The notes below the pieces were generated by a model. The model searched no databases, had not been told where the DNA came from, and saw only the letters and a program-made list of their open reading frames with translations. Of a stretch of DNA of 64,000 bases, positions 17,150 through 25,949 are shown piece after piece. The number at the start of each line of letters is the position of its first letter. Position 1 is the stretch's first letter. The DNA lies in assembly GCF_002741945.1 (NCBI RefSeq), contig NZ_MDVN01000022.1, positions 868,001 to 932,000 of the forward strand, read 5' to 3'. The DNA is from Gaetbulibacter sp. 4G1 (GTDB taxonomy: Bacteria > Bacteroidota > Bacteroidia > Flavobacteriales > Flavobacteriaceae). The position numbers were made by a program, and so were the translations under genes.

Positions 17150-18925
17150 ATGAGGATTCTTTTTATTTTATGTTTACTTTTTTCTACAAGCCTGTTTTCG
17201 CAAGATGACGCGCTGGCAAAAGATTATTTTAATAAGGGAGATTTTGAAAAAGCACTTTACGAGTATAAAAAACTATATGCAAAATCGCCTTCAAACATAA
17301 ATTATATTAATCAACTTGTTACTGCTCATCAACAATTAGAGCAATATAATGAAGCCGAAAACTTTCTTTTAAGATTAATAAATAGAATAAAATATCCCGC
17401 TTTTTTTGTTGAGTTAGGGTACAATTATCAGCTTAAAAACGATTTAGAAAACGCTAGCCTATATTATCAAAAAGCTATAAATAGTTTAGACGATAATGTT
17501 AATAATGCATTTTCAGTAGCTCGAAGTTTTCAAAACCATACCTTATTAAACGAAACTATTACGGTTTATGAAAAGGCTATGATTTTAAAACCAGAATTAA
17601 ACTTTAAATTTCAATTAGCTAAAATATATGGAGAACAAGGGAATGTTGAAAAGATGTTTAGTAGCTATATTGAATTTGCTGAAAAAAACCCAGTGTCGTT
17701 AAATAATATCAAAAGGCATATTAACGATTTTATAAGTGAAAACAGTGCGAATGAAAACAATATATTATTTAAAAAAATTCTACTAAAAAAATCTCAGCAA
17801 GAACCTAATTTACTTTGGAATGAAATGTTGAGTTGGTTATTTATTCAACAAAAAGATTTTAAGAAAGCATTTATACAAGAGAAAGCAATTTTTAATAGAC
17901 GACCAGAAAGCTTAAATAGAATTGAAGAATTAGCTAGCATTACTGTAAATGAAAACGAAAACGAGGTGGCTGAAGAGATGTACACATTTTTAATTGAAAC
18001 AGCGCAAGATTTAGAAACACAACTTAATGCCCACTATAGCTTATTGCAGCTTGAAACGAAAAAGGGGTTAGCAGGCCAAAACGATTTTATTAATAACAAA
18101 TATTTAGAGTTATTTAAAGAATTTGGTGTGTTTCCGCAAACCTTAAAACTGCAAGTAGCTTATGCGCATTTTTTAGCATTTTATATGAATAAAACTGATG
18201 ACGCCATCAATTTTTTAGAAACTACTTTAAAACTGCCATTAACCGAATTTGAGAAAGCTGAGGTTAAACTAGAATTAGGAGATATTTTAGTTCTTCAAGA
18301 AAAGTTTAATAAAGCCTTAATTTATTACACACAAATACAACGCAATTTAAAGAACAGCACAATTTCTCAAGAGGCACGCTATAAAGTAGCCAAAGCAAGT
18401 TATTACAAAGGTGATTTTAAATGGGCAGAATCACAGCTTAAAATTTTAAAAGCTTCAACATCACAACTTATAGCCAATGATGCGCTCGATTTAAAATTAT
18501 TGATTACTGATAATAAATATGAAGACTCATTACAAACAGCATTAAAACTTTATTCTAAAGCAGATTTGTTAGCGTTTCAAAATAAAAATAGTGAGGCCAT
18601 TTCCCTTTTAAACACCATTTTAAAAAACCATAAAACCGAGCCCATAGTGGCCCAAGCTTTATTTAAACAAGCCCAACTATTTGAAGAAAACACAGAATTT
18701 GAAAAAGCCCAAGCTAATTACGAACTAATTATTGCTAATTATAGAGATGGTATTTTAGTTGATGACGCCTATTATAGATTAGCAGACATTTATGTAAAGC
18801 ATTTAAACCAACCAGAAAAAGCAAAAGATTTGTACGAGCAAATTATTTTTAACCATGTAGATAGCATTTATTTTGTTGAAGCTCGAAAAAAATACAGAGC
18901 ATTGCGTGGAGACGCTATAAATTAA
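17150..18925 (+). CDS. tetratricopeptide repeat protein, exported
   Basis: A 591-residue protein with a signal peptide (about residues 1-17, ending LFSQ) and many helix pairs typical of TPRs: ALYEYKKLY, AENFLLRLIN, ASLYYQKAIN, ALIYYTQIQ, AQANYELIIANY and AKDLYEQIIFNH. It resembles periplasmic TPR scaffold proteins of the BamD/YbgF kind, but no partner can be named. It precedes a GNAT gene by 4 bases and forms the head of a probable operon with GNAT, DUF4286 and rsmA. Confidence 0.8.
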   Translation: MRILFILCLLFSTSLFSQDDALAKDYFNKGDFEKALYEYKKLYAKSPSNINYINQLVTAHQQLEQYNEAENFLLRLINRIKYPAFFVELGYNYQLKNDLENASLYYQKAINSLDDNVNNAFSVARSFQNHTLLNETITVYEKAMILKPELNFKFQLAKIYGEQGNVEKMFSSYIEFAEKNPVSLNNIKRHINDFISENSANENNILFKKILLKKSQQEPNLLWNEMLSWLFIQQKDFKKAFIQEKAIFNRRPESLNRIEELASITVNENENEVAEEMYTFLIETAQDLETQLNAHYSLLQLETKKGLAGQNDFINNKYLELFKEFGVFPQTLKLQVAYAHFLAFYMNKTDDAINFLETTLKLPLTEFEKAEVKLELGDILVLQEKFNKALIYYTQIQRNLKNSTISQEARYKVAKASYYKGDFKWAESQLKILKASTSQLIANDALDLKLLITDNKYEDSLQTALKLYSKADLLAFQNKNSEAISLLNTILKNHKTEPIVAQALFKQAQLFEENTEFEKAQANYELIIANYRDGILVDDAYYRLADIYVKHLNQPEKAKDLYEQIIFNHVDSIYFVEARKKYRALRGDAIN

Positions 18926-18929
18926 TTAT

Positions 18930-19442
18930 ATGATAATTGCAGAAACAGAACGATTATTAATTTCAAAAGTTAGCTTACAAGATGCTCCTTTTTTTGTGAA
19001 GTTAATGAACACGCCACACTGGTTAAAATATATTGGTGATAGAAATATAAGGTCTGTAAAAGATGCCGAAGCGAATCTTAAAAATGGTATTTTGAAAAGC
19101 TATAAAGACAACGGTTTTGGTTTTTATAAAGTACTATTAAAAGCCGAGAACAATAAAACAATTGGAACAGCAGGACTTATAAAAAGAGAACAATTAGATG
19201 ATGTAGATGTAGGTTTTGGTTTTTTACCAGAATACGAAGGCAAAGGCTTTGGTTTTGAAGCATCGGTTGAAATTATGAAACTTGCTAAATCAGAATTCAA
19301 ACTTAAAAAAGTTGTAGCGATAACAAATCCAGATAACCATAATTCAATTAAATTATTAGAGAAATTAGGATTAGTTTTCGAAAAAAGAGTAAATCCCTTT
19401 GAAGAAGACAAAGAACTCCTGTTATTTGCAAAAACTTTATAA
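18930..19442 (+). CDS. GNAT family N-acetyltransferase (RimJ/RimL-like)
   Basis: 170 residues of the Acetyltransf_3 type. The N terminus ETERLLISKVSLQDAP, the central DVGFGFLPEYEGKGFGFEAS (acetyl-CoA loop, about residues 93-112) and the NPDNHNSIKLLEKLGL helix near 133-148 are family signatures. Substrate unknown; relatives acetylate ribosomal protein N termini or small amines. It follows the TPR gene by 4 bases and sits 29 bases before the DUF4286 gene. Confidence 0.88.
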   Translation: MIIAETERLLISKVSLQDAPFFVKLMNTPHWLKYIGDRNIRSVKDAEANLKNGILKSYKDNGFGFYKVLLKAENNKTIGTAGLIKREQLDDVDVGFGFLPEYEGKGFGFEASVEIMKLAKSEFKLKKVVAITNPDNHNSIKLLEKLGLVFEKRVNPFEEDKELLLFAKTL

Positions 19443-19471
19443 ATCTATGTTATTTAAGCATAGCAAGAAAT

Positions 19472-19795
19472 ATGATTATATACAACGTAACGGTAAACAT
19501 AGACGAAAGTATTCATGACGAATGGTTAGCATGGATCAAAGAACATATTCCACAAGTACTAGGAACAGGTAAATTTGAAAAAGCAACATTAACTAAGGTT
19601 TTAGTAGAGGAAGATATGGGTGGACAAACTTATTCTATTCAATATAGATCATATTCACGCGAAGCTCTAGATGCTTATTATCGTGAGGATGCAGATAGGT
19701 TAAGAACAGATGGCATGAAAAAATTTGCAGATAAAATGTTAGCGTTTAGAACTGAGCTACAAATTGTAGATGAATATACTGTGAATTTTAAATAG
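19472..19795 (+). CDS. DUF4286 family protein
   Basis: A 107-residue soluble protein whose start (IIYNVTVNIDESIHDEWLAW) and core (LTKVLVEEDMGGQTYSIQY) match the DUF4286 family, a ferredoxin-fold protein of unknown function found almost only in Bacteroidota. It is often next to rsmA, as here, which hints at a link with ribosome assembly or simple operon conservation. A weak terminator-like hairpin lies between it and rsmA. Confidence 0.85.
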   Translation: MIIYNVTVNIDESIHDEWLAWIKEHIPQVLGTGKFEKATLTKVLVEEDMGGQTYSIQYRSYSREALDAYYREDADRLRTDGMKKFADKMLAFRTELQIVDEYTVNFK

Positions 19796-19808
19796 CTTAG
19801 CTTTACTT

Positions 19809-19833
19809 CCCTTAGCGCAGTCAAAGGGTTTTT
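19809..19833 (+). terminator. weak terminator-like hairpin before rsmA
   Basis: CCCTT at 19809-19813 pairs with AAGGG at 19824-19828, followed by TTTTT. The sequence CCCTTAGCGCAGTCAAAGGG also looks like a relic of a short dispersed repeat known to me from other flavobacterial genomes. Only five base pairs support it. Confidence 0.35.
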
Positions 19834-19855
19834 ATTAATAAACATTCATGAATTC

Positions 19856-20653
19856 GTGGCATATAATCCAAACCAACATCAAGTAAAAGCTAAAAAGTAT
19901 TTAGGGCAGCATTTTTTAAATGATGAATCTATTGCAGAAAAAATTGCAAACACCTTAGCATTAAAAGATTATAAAAAAGTTTTAGAGATTGGACCGGGAA
20001 TGGGTGTGCTAACTAAGTATTTGCTAAAAAAGAATATTGAAACTTTTGTTATTGAGATTGATACCGAATCGGTAGAATATTTACAAGCAAATTACCTAAA
20101 CTTGGCGCCAAGAATTATAGAAAAAGATTTTTTAAAATTCGATTTAAATGAAGTTTTTAAAGGAGAATCCTTCGCTATTATTGGTAATTTTCCGTATAAT
20201 ATTTCAACTCAAATTGTTTTTAAGGCCTTAGAAATGCGTGAACAAATTCCAGAATTCTCTGGGATGTTTCAAAAAGAGGTTGCGCAGCGTATTTGTTCAA
20301 AAGAAGGCTCAAAAGTATATGGAATTCTTTCTGTTTTAACGCAAGCATTTTATAATGCCGAGTATTTATTCACAGTACCTCCATCCGTTTTTAATCCACC
20401 TCCAAAAGTAGATTCAGGAGTTTTAAGGCTTACTAGAAAAGAAAATTACAGTTTACCTTGTAGTGAAAAATTATTATTTAAAGTGGTAAAAACGGCATTT
20501 CAACAGCGCAGAAAAACACTTCGAAATAGTTTAAAAACCTTCAATTTATCAGATAATTTAAAAGCAAATGTTATATTTGGCAAACGTCCGGAACAATTAA
20601 GTGTAGAAGCCTTTATTGAGCTTACGCAATTCATTGAAAACGATAAAAATTAA
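19856..20653 (+). CDS. rsmA: 16S rRNA (adenine(1518)-N6/adenine(1519)-N6)-dimethyltransferase
   Basis: Dimethylates two adjacent adenines in helix 45 of 16S rRNA late in small-subunit assembly. The 265-residue protein shows KKYLGQHFL near the start, the SAM-binding [15 protein letters not shown] (about 42-56) and motif IV NFPYNIS near 112 (F in place of the usual L). The start is GTG at 19856; the ATG at 19848 is in another frame, and no in-frame ATG lies close to the LGQHFL motif. Length is standard. Followed by mgtE. Confidence 0.96.
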   Translation: MAYNPNQHQVKAKKYLGQHFLNDESIAEKIANTLALKDYKKVLEIGPGMGVLTKYLLKKNIETFVIEIDTESVEYLQANYLNLAPRIIEKDFLKFDLNEVFKGESFAIIGNFPYNISTQIVFKALEMREQIPEFSGMFQKEVAQRICSKEGSKVYGILSVLTQAFYNAEYLFTVPPSVFNPPPKVDSGVLRLTRKENYSLPCSEKLLFKVVKTAFQQRRKTLRNSLKTFNLSDNLKANVIFGKRPEQLSVEAFIELTQFIENDKN

Positions 20654-20659
20654 ATCATC

Positions 20660-20703
20660 ACTTCGCGAGGTTTCAAAGGAATTTTGAAATAGTATCGAGA
20701 AGT
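20660..20703. repeat. REP-like imperfect palindrome between rsmA and mgtE
   Basis: ACTTCGCGA pairs with TCGAGAAGT (one mismatch), and inside it TTTCAAA pairs with TTTGAAA, giving a long hairpin of about 44 bases. The ACTTCnCGA...TCGnGAAGT frame resembles short dispersed hairpin repeats that I recall from flavobacterial intergenic regions. It ends ten bases before the mgtE start, so it would lie in its leader. Confidence 0.55.
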
Positions 20704-20712
20704 TTTAATCTC

Positions 20713-22083
20713 ATGTCTGAAGAGAAAGAAAACATACAATTTGAGCTAACAAAAGAGCTTGTTGGGCAAGTAAAGCAACTTATCAAAGCAAATGATGATA
20801 AGGAGCTTCACAAATTGCTTGATGAGTTTCATTATGCCGATATTGCCGAAATTCTAGACGAAGTAAATCTGGATGAAGCAACCTATGTTATTAAACTCTT
20901 AGATTCTGAAACCACTTCAGATATTTTAACAGAGCTCGACGAAGATATTCGAGAAAGAGTATTAAAAAACCTATCTGCAAAAGAAATTGCCGAAGAAGTT
21001 GAGGAGTTAGATACTGATGATGCTGCTGATATCATTTTAGAACTTCCAGAAGAACGACAAGAAGCCGTTATTTCTCATATTGAAGATCAAGAACATAAAG
21101 CAGAAATAACAGAACTTTTAGCTTATGATGAAGATACTGCTGGAGGACTCATGGCCAAAGAGCTGGTTAAAGTTTACGAAACCTGGACAGTTGCTGGTTG
21201 CATGCGAAGAATTCGAGGTCAAGCCGAAGAAGTAACACGAGTCCATTCAATTTATGTTGTAAATAAGGAAGAAAAACTCATAGGTCGTCTATCTTTAAAA
21301 GATTTAATTGTTGCTAAGAACGATCAAAAAATTTCAGATCTCGTTAAAGTTAATGTAGATTATGTTAATGTAAATGATGACGTTGAAGATGTAGCAAAAG
21401 TCATGGCAAAATATGATTTGGAAGCCATTCCGGTGTTAGACGATAACGAGGTTCTTTTGGGTAGAATTACTATTGATGATATAGTAGATGTATTAAAAGA
21501 AGAAGCAGAGAAAGATTACCAATTAGCAGCAGGTATTACTGGCGATGTAGATTCTGATGACAGTATTTTAGAGCTTACCAGAGCCCGACTACCTTGGCTC
21601 TTTTTAGGTTTAGTAGGTGGTATTGGGGCTTTTTTAATAATGGAAGGGTTTCAAGATACATTTAATAAATATGCAGTATTATTTTTCTTTACGCCTTTAA
21701 TTGCGGCTATGGCTGGTAATGTTGGCGTACAGTCAAGTGCGATTATCGTACAAGGTTTAGCAAATGATGATGTAAAAGGAAGTGTAAATAACAGATTAAT
21801 AAAAGAAATGCTATTGGCTGCTTTAAATGGGGTTATTTTGGCTGTTTTTCTTTTTCTTTTTGTATGGGTAACTAAAGGCGAAATAAATACTGCTTTTGCC
21901 ATATCTGTTTCTCTAGTAGCTGTAATAATAGTTGCAGGCTTAATAGGAACATTTGTGCCATTATTTTTAGATAAACGAGGCATAGATCCAGCCATTGCCA
22001 CAGGTCCGTTTATCACTACAAGCAATGATATTTTAGGAATTTTACTTTATTTCTGGATTGCAAAAATGATTTTAGGCATTTAG
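20713..22083 (+). CDS. mgtE: magnesium transporter MgtE
   Basis: A 456-residue Mg2+ channel of the MgtE/SLC41 type. The N domain (about 1-130) has the MgtE_N helical repeats, the pair of CBS domains lies at about 135-260 (VHSIYVVNKEEKLIGRL, AIPVLDDNEVLLGRI), and five membrane helices fill about 285-456. Helix signatures include PLIAAMAGNVGVQSSAI and the final GPFITTSNDILGILLYF. In the family, Mg2+ binding between N and CBS domains closes the channel when cell Mg2+ is high. Likely transcribed on its own or from the rsmA operon. Confidence 0.95.
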   Translation: MSEEKENIQFELTKELVGQVKQLIKANDDKELHKLLDEFHYADIAEILDEVNLDEATYVIKLLDSETTSDILTELDEDIRERVLKNLSAKEIAEEVEELDTDDAADIILELPEERQEAVISHIEDQEHKAEITELLAYDEDTAGGLMAKELVKVYETWTVAGCMRRIRGQAEEVTRVHSIYVVNKEEKLIGRLSLKDLIVAKNDQKISDLVKVNVDYVNVNDDVEDVAKVMAKYDLEAIPVLDDNEVLLGRITIDDIVDVLKEEAEKDYQLAAGITGDVDSDDSILELTRARLPWLFLGLVGGIGAFLIMEGFQDTFNKYAVLFFFTPLIAAMAGNVGVQSSAIIVQGLANDDVKGSVNNRLIKEMLLAALNGVILAVFLFLFVWVTKGEINTAFAISVSLVAVIIVAGLIGTFVPLFLDKRGIDPAIATGPFITTSNDILGILLYFWIAKMILGI

Positions 22084-22088
22084 CATTT

Positions 22089-22173
22089 GGGCGTTACCAC
22101 AAGGGTCGGGCTATTCGTTACAATCTTTTTGCTCGCGCCTCTCAAAAAGGATTTCTACTACTATCCCTAACGC
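22089..22173 (+). repeat. GGGCGTTAC intergenic element, copy B
   Basis: GGGCGTTACCAC, AAGGGTCGGGCTATTCGTTAC, an inner hairpin AATCTTTTTG ... CAAAAAGGATT, then TATCCCTAACGC. It shares its outer blocks with copies A and C but has a different inner stem. It starts 6 bases after the mgtE stop and ends 22 bases before the cupin gene. Confidence 0.8.
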
Positions 22174-22194
22174 AAAACTTCGTAATTTTACAAT

Positions 22195-22560
22195 ATGAAT
22201 TCAATCAATATTAAAAATAAATTTTCAAAATTTTCAAAAAATTGGCACCCACATCAAATTGCAATAGTTGATGATATGCAAGTTATACTGGCAAAACTTA
22301 AAGGCGAATTTGTGTGGCATAGTCATGAGGACGAAGATGAACTATTTCAAGTTATAAAGGGGACACTATACATGCAATTTAGAGATCGAACAGAAGTAGT
22401 TAACGAAGGTGAAATTATTGTAGTTCCGAAAGGGGTAGAGCATAATCCTTTTACAAAAAATGATGAAGAAGTACATGTCCTATTATTTGAAAAATTAAAC
22501 ACGGCACATACAGGAAAAGTAAAACATGAAAAAACACAAACGCATTATCCAAAAATATAG
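22195..22560 (+). CDS. cupin domain-containing protein
   Basis: A 121-residue single-cupin protein. Motif 1 reads WHSHEDEDELFQVIKG (about 42-57) and motif 2 VVPKGVEHNP (about 82-91), giving the His/His/Glu/His metal set. Small cupins of this type are widespread and their substrates are mostly unknown; roles include sugar isomerisation, dioxygenation and ligand sensing. It is preceded by repeat copy B and followed 45 bases later by the dehydrogenase. Confidence 0.88.
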   Translation: MNSINIKNKFSKFSKNWHPHQIAIVDDMQVILAKLKGEFVWHSHEDEDELFQVIKGTLYMQFRDRTEVVNEGEIIVVPKGVEHNPFTKNDEEVHVLLFEKLNTAHTGKVKHEKTQTHYPKI

Positions 22561-22561
22561 T

Positions 22562-22600
22562 TTTGGTCACGCTGAACAGGTTTCTGCATCTCATAATATT
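22562..22600 (+). repeat. possible dispersed repeat relic
   Basis: GTCACGCTGAACAGGTTTCTGCATCTCA resembles a short intergenic repeat (GTCACGCTGAA...TTTCAGCATCTCA) I recall from flavobacterial genomes. Only one copy is clear here; a fragment CGTGCTGAACGA near 2367 may be related. Confidence 0.3.
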
Positions 22601-22605
22601 TTAAA

Positions 22606-23580
22606 ATGAAAATTTTACACCTCGATACTAACCACGAACTATTAATAAATCAACTTAATAATTTAGGATTTATTAATGATGAAGATTATACATCTTCAAA
22701 AGACGAAGTTATAGCTAAAATTCATAAATATGATGGATTTATTATTCGTAGTCGCTTCTCAATAGATAAAACATTTCTTGATGCTGCTACCATTCTAAAA
22801 TTTATAGGTCGTGTTGGTGCAGGTTTAGAAAATATAGATTGTGATTATGCCGAAAGCAAAGGCATAAATTTAATATCTGCACCAGAAGGTAACAAAAATG
22901 CTGTTGGAGAGCATGCACTAGGAATGTTATTATCGCTCTTTAATAAACTTAATAAAGCAGATAGCGAAGTAAGACAAGGCAAATGGCTTAGAGAAGAAAA
23001 CAGAGGAATAGAACTTGATGGAAAAACAGTGGGTCTTATAGGCTATGGTAACATGGGGAAAGCTTTTGCGAAAAAACTACGTGGTTTTGATGTTAAAGTT
23101 TTGTGTTACGATATTAAAGAAAATTTAGCTGATGAGAACGCGAAACAAGTTTCATTAAAAGAATTACAGCAACACGCAGATGTTTTAAGTTTGCACATAC
23201 CAGAAACACCTTTAACCATAAATATGATTGATGATACTTTTATTAATCAATTTAAAAAACCATTTTGGTTAATTAATACAGCACGAGGTAAAAGTGTAGT
23301 TACTGAAGATTTAGTTGTGGCACTTCAATCTGGTAAAGTTTTGGGCGCTGGATTAGATGTTTTAGAATATGAAAAATCATCATTTGAAAACTTATTTAAA
23401 AGTGGTGTCACATCAAACGGAGAAGTAAGTAGAAGTGGTGAAGAAATGCCAAAAGCTTTTAGATATTTAATTGATTCTGAAAATGTTTTATTATCGCCAC
23501 ACGTAGCTGGCTGGACTATTGAAAGCAAAGAAAAATTGGCTCAAACTATAGTTGATAAAATTAAAGCGAAATTTTGTTAA
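22606..23580 (+). CDS. D-2-hydroxyacid dehydrogenase (phosphoglycerate dehydrogenase-like)
   Basis: A 324-residue NAD-dependent dehydrogenase. The Rossmann motif GLIGYGNMGKAF is near residues 144-155, the substrate arginine lies in NTARGKSVV near 225, and the catalytic His in LSPHVAGW near 299. It matches the short form of 3-phosphoglycerate dehydrogenase without the ACT domain; glyoxylate/hydroxypyruvate reductase activity is also possible. A 3-nucleotide-level look at context (cupin before, LuxR regulator 10 bases after) does not decide the substrate. Confidence 0.88.
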   Translation: MKILHLDTNHELLINQLNNLGFINDEDYTSSKDEVIAKIHKYDGFIIRSRFSIDKTFLDAATILKFIGRVGAGLENIDCDYAESKGINLISAPEGNKNAVGEHALGMLLSLFNKLNKADSEVRQGKWLREENRGIELDGKTVGLIGYGNMGKAFAKKLRGFDVKVLCYDIKENLADENAKQVSLKELQQHADVLSLHIPETPLTINMIDDTFINQFKKPFWLINTARGKSVVTEDLVVALQSGKVLGAGLDVLEYEKSSFENLFKSGVTSNGEVSRSGEEMPKAFRYLIDSENVLLSPHVAGWTIESKEKLAQTIVDKIKAKFC

Positions 23581-23589
23581 CTTTCGTTC

Positions 23590-24000
23590 ATGAAAAAAAC
23601 CGTTCTAGTTTTTTCATTACTAATTTTAGCTTTATTGCTATTGTTTCAATTTGGTAAATACACTTTAATAAGTGGTGATACGCAAATTGAATATATCATG
23701 GCAGGTATTGCAATCGTTTTTTTAGGTATTGGACTATTTATTAATAAGAAAACTCAAAAGCCAACACCAGTTTCCATTCATGATATAGATTTAAAAAAAG
23801 TTGAAGAGCTAGGTATTACTAATCGAGAATATGAAGTTTTACAACTTATTTCCACAGGGTTATCAAATAAAGAAATTGCTGATAAATTATTCCTTTCCGA
23901 AAGCACTATAAAAACTCACGTTTCAAATTTGCTAGTTAAATTAAATGCAAAACGCCGCACACAGGCATTGCAGATAGCAAAAAATTTACAGATTATTTAA
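23590..24000 (+). CDS. membrane-anchored LuxR-type transcriptional regulator
   Basis: A 136-residue protein with two N-terminal membrane helices (about residues 4-20 and 33-51) and a C-terminal LuxR/GerE helix-turn-helix (about 70-134), including NREYEVLQLISTGLSNKEIA and ESTIKTHVSNLLVKLNAKRR. No receiver domain is present, so it cannot be a normal response regulator; the membrane helices may sense the envelope or hold it at the membrane. It starts 10 bases after the dehydrogenase and is followed immediately by TACTTTAGTAT sites ahead of the next two genes, which makes it a likely local regulator. Confidence 0.88.
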   Translation: MKKTVLVFSLLILALLLLFQFGKYTLISGDTQIEYIMAGIAIVFLGIGLFINKKTQKPTPVSIHDIDLKKVEELGITNREYEVLQLISTGLSNKEIADKLFLSESTIKTHVSNLLVKLNAKRRTQALQIAKNLQII

Positions 24001-24005
24001 AATTT

Positions 24006-24020
24006 GTACTTTAGTATGAA
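24006..24020 (+). promoter_or_regulatory. TACTTTAGTATGAA site ahead of the VOC gene
   Basis: GTACTTTAGTATGAA starts 6 bases after the LuxR-gene stop and lies about 60 bases before the VOC start. Its core TACT-TT-AGTA is a palindrome with a two-base centre. The same 15-base string recurs at 24478-24492. It may be an operator for the neighbouring LuxR-type protein or a variant promoter (TACTTTAG differs from TAnnTTTG by one base). Confidence 0.5.
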
Positions 24021-24079
24021 CTCTTAAAAAGAGGTATAAACTACTTTTAAACCAATTATTAATCTTAAAAATATATTTT

Positions 24080-24451
24080 ATGGAATTAGGAGCGTTTTCT
24101 GCTAGTTTAAATGTAAAAGACATTAATAAGTCAAAATTGTTTTACGAAAACCTTGGGTTTAGTGTCTTTGCTGGAACTATCGAAATGAATTATTTAATCA
24201 TGAAAAATGGTAATGCACTAATTGGTCTTTTTCAAGGGATGTTTGAAAATAATATTTTAACTTTTAATCCAGGTTGGGATGAAAGTGCAAACAAATTAGA
24301 CAACTTTACCGATGTTCGAGATATTCAAAAGCATCTGAAAAGCAAATCAATAAAACTAGAAAGAGAGTCAGATGAAGAGACAGAAGGACCAGCAAGTTTA
24401 GTTTTGTTTGACCCAGACGGAAATACCATTCTTATTGACCAACATGTATAG
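24080..24451 (+). CDS. VOC family protein (glyoxalase/bleomycin resistance-like)
   Basis: A 123-residue protein with the beta-alpha-beta-beta-beta fold of the vicinal oxygen chelate superfamily: SLNVKDINKSKLFYENLGF at the start and VLFDPDGNTILIDQ at the end, where the terminal metal-binding Glu of active enzymes is replaced by Asp. Substrate unknown. It has a TACTTTAGTAT site upstream and belongs with DUF4199, DUF1801 and a second VOC gene in a co-directional cluster behind the LuxR-type regulator. Confidence 0.85.
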   Translation: MELGAFSASLNVKDINKSKLFYENLGFSVFAGTIEMNYLIMKNGNALIGLFQGMFENNILTFNPGWDESANKLDNFTDVRDIQKHLKSKSIKLERESDEETEGPASLVLFDPDGNTILIDQHV

Positions 24452-24455
24452 AATG

Positions 24456-24492
24456 ATACTAAAGTATTATGCATTTAGTACTTTAGTATGAA
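24456..24492 (+). promoter_or_regulatory. inverted pair of TACTTTAGTAT sites ahead of DUF4199
   Basis: ATACTAAAGTA at 24456-24466 and TACTTTAGTAT at 24479-24489 are perfect 11-base inverted repeats with a 12-base spacer, the right half continuing TGAA exactly as in the site at 24006. Each half is itself a TACT-NN-AGTA palindrome, so two dimers could bind about two helical turns apart (23 bases). It lies 57 bases before the DUF4199 start. A hairpin with terminator function is less likely because no T tract follows. Confidence 0.6.
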
Positions 24493-24548
24493 TCCTCTAT
24501 TCTGTCATCTTACTACTTTTGACTAACTAATCAATACATACAAAACAA

Positions 24549-25055
24549 ATGAAAAACACAGTAATTAAGTACGGCCTTTATGCTTTACTAAGCGGGTTTT
24601 TATTATTCGGAATACCTTTTTTATTAGGAATGGGAGTAAACTTTGACTATGGAGAACTTATTGGGTATACCTCTATGATACTCTCTTTATTATTTGTTTA
24701 CTTCGGAATCAAACATTATCGAGATAAAGTAAATAACGGAAAGATTTCTCTAGGTAAAGCAATTGCTATTGGGATGCTTATAGCTTCATTTTCGGCTATT
24801 GGAGTAGCTTTGTTTGATTATATCTATACCACTAAAATAAATCCCGACTTTGCAACTGAATACATAGATTATTCTATAAAAAAAATGGAAGCCACATTAT
24901 CACCAGAAGAATTAAAAATAAAAAGCGCAGAACTTATTCAGCAAATGAAGGATTATGGGAGCCCTGGTTTTATGGCTTTCATGATGTTTTCAACAGTAAT
25001 AATTTTAGGATTTATTATATCTTTAATTTCAGGATTAATACTTCAACGTAAATAA
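24549..25055 (+). CDS. DUF4199 domain-containing membrane protein
   Basis: A 168-residue membrane protein with four predicted helices (about 8-27, 36-54, 70-92 and 140-165) separated by a charged segment KKMEATLSPEELKIKSAEL. It matches the DUF4199 family, found mainly in Bacteroidota, of unknown function. The upstream inverted TACTTTAGTAT pair suggests it is the main target of the nearby LuxR-type regulator. A DUF1801 gene follows after 14 bases. Confidence 0.85.
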   Translation: MKNTVIKYGLYALLSGFLLFGIPFLLGMGVNFDYGELIGYTSMILSLLFVYFGIKHYRDKVNNGKISLGKAIAIGMLIASFSAIGVALFDYIYTTKINPDFATEYIDYSIKKMEATLSPEELKIKSAELIQQMKDYGSPGFMAFMMFSTVIILGFIISLISGLILQRK

Positions 25056-25069
25056 AAAAAATAAAAATT

Positions 25070-25534
25070 ATGCAATACGAAGCTACATCTCCAGAAGATT
25101 ACATTAATCAAGTTCCGAATGAGAGACAGGATACTTTAAAAAAATTACGAAAAATAATTAATGATAATTTGCCAAAAGGTTTTGAAGAAGGAATGATTTA
25201 TAAAATGATTGGTTTTTATGTACCTCATTCTGTATATCCAAACGGGTACCATTGCGATCCCAAAACACCATTACCTTTTATGAGTTTTGCATCTCAAAAA
25301 AACTCGGTTAATTTATATCATAGCGGTATTTATGCTAAAAAAGAATTACACGATTGGTTTGTAAATGAGTACCCAAAACATTGTAAGCGTAAGCTTGATA
25401 TGGGAAAAAGCTGTATCCGGTTTAAAAAAATGGACGAGATCCCTTTTGAACTTATAGGAGAACTAACAAGAAAAATGACTTGTGAAGAGTGGATAGATAT
25501 TTATGAGTCAGCTATAAAAAACAGAAAGAAATGA
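25070..25534 (+). CDS. DUF1801 domain-containing protein
   Basis: A 154-residue soluble protein of the DUF1801 (YdhG-like) family: it starts with SPEDYINQVPNERQDTLKKLR, has the central GMIYKMIGFYVPHS and ends with MTCEEWIDIYESAIK. The family has an SRPBCC-like or unique small fold with unknown role. Its stop overlaps the start of the next VOC gene by 4 bases (ATGA), so translation is coupled. Confidence 0.87.
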   Translation: MQYEATSPEDYINQVPNERQDTLKKLRKIINDNLPKGFEEGMIYKMIGFYVPHSVYPNGYHCDPKTPLPFMSFASQKNSVNLYHSGIYAKKELHDWFVNEYPKHCKRKLDMGKSCIRFKKMDEIPFELIGELTRKMTCEEWIDIYESAIKNRKK

Positions 25535-25917
25535 AAAATCGAGTAACAGGAATAGGTGGATTGTTTTTTAAAACCAAAGATCCCAAAACGACTAAAGATT
25601 GGTATAAAAAACATTTAGGTTTTAATACCGATGATTATGGGTGTACCTTTTGGTGGAAAGATAAAACAGGTAAAGATTGCTCAACACAATGGAGTCCCTT
25701 TTCTGAAAACACCAAATATTATGAGCCTTCAAAAAAAGACTTTATGTTTAATTATAGAGTTGAAAACTTACAAGAATTGTTAGCGGTTTTAAAAGATGAA
25801 GGCGTAACCATTGTAGGTGAAATTGAAGAATACGAATACGGAAAATTTGGCTGGATTTTAGATAACGATGGTAATAAAATAGAACTTTGGGAGCCAATAG
25901 ATAGTGCATTTTTGTAA
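25531..25917 (+). CDS. VOC family protein
   Basis: 128 residues, a second vicinal-oxygen-chelate protein. It begins VTGIGGLFFKTKDPKTTKDWY and ends FGWILDNDGNKIELWEP, where the final Glu of IELWEP is the usual metal ligand, so this one may be an active metalloenzyme. Overlaps DUF1801 by 4 bases. A TauE/SafE permease gene follows after 32 bases. Confidence 0.87.
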   Translation: MKNRVTGIGGLFFKTKDPKTTKDWYKKHLGFNTDDYGCTFWWKDKTGKDCSTQWSPFSENTKYYEPSKKDFMFNYRVENLQELLAVLKDEGVTIVGEIEEYEYGKFGWILDNDGNKIELWEPIDSAFL

Positions 25918-25949
25918 ATTCGTTATTTCGCTTTTCAAATAAATTTTTT

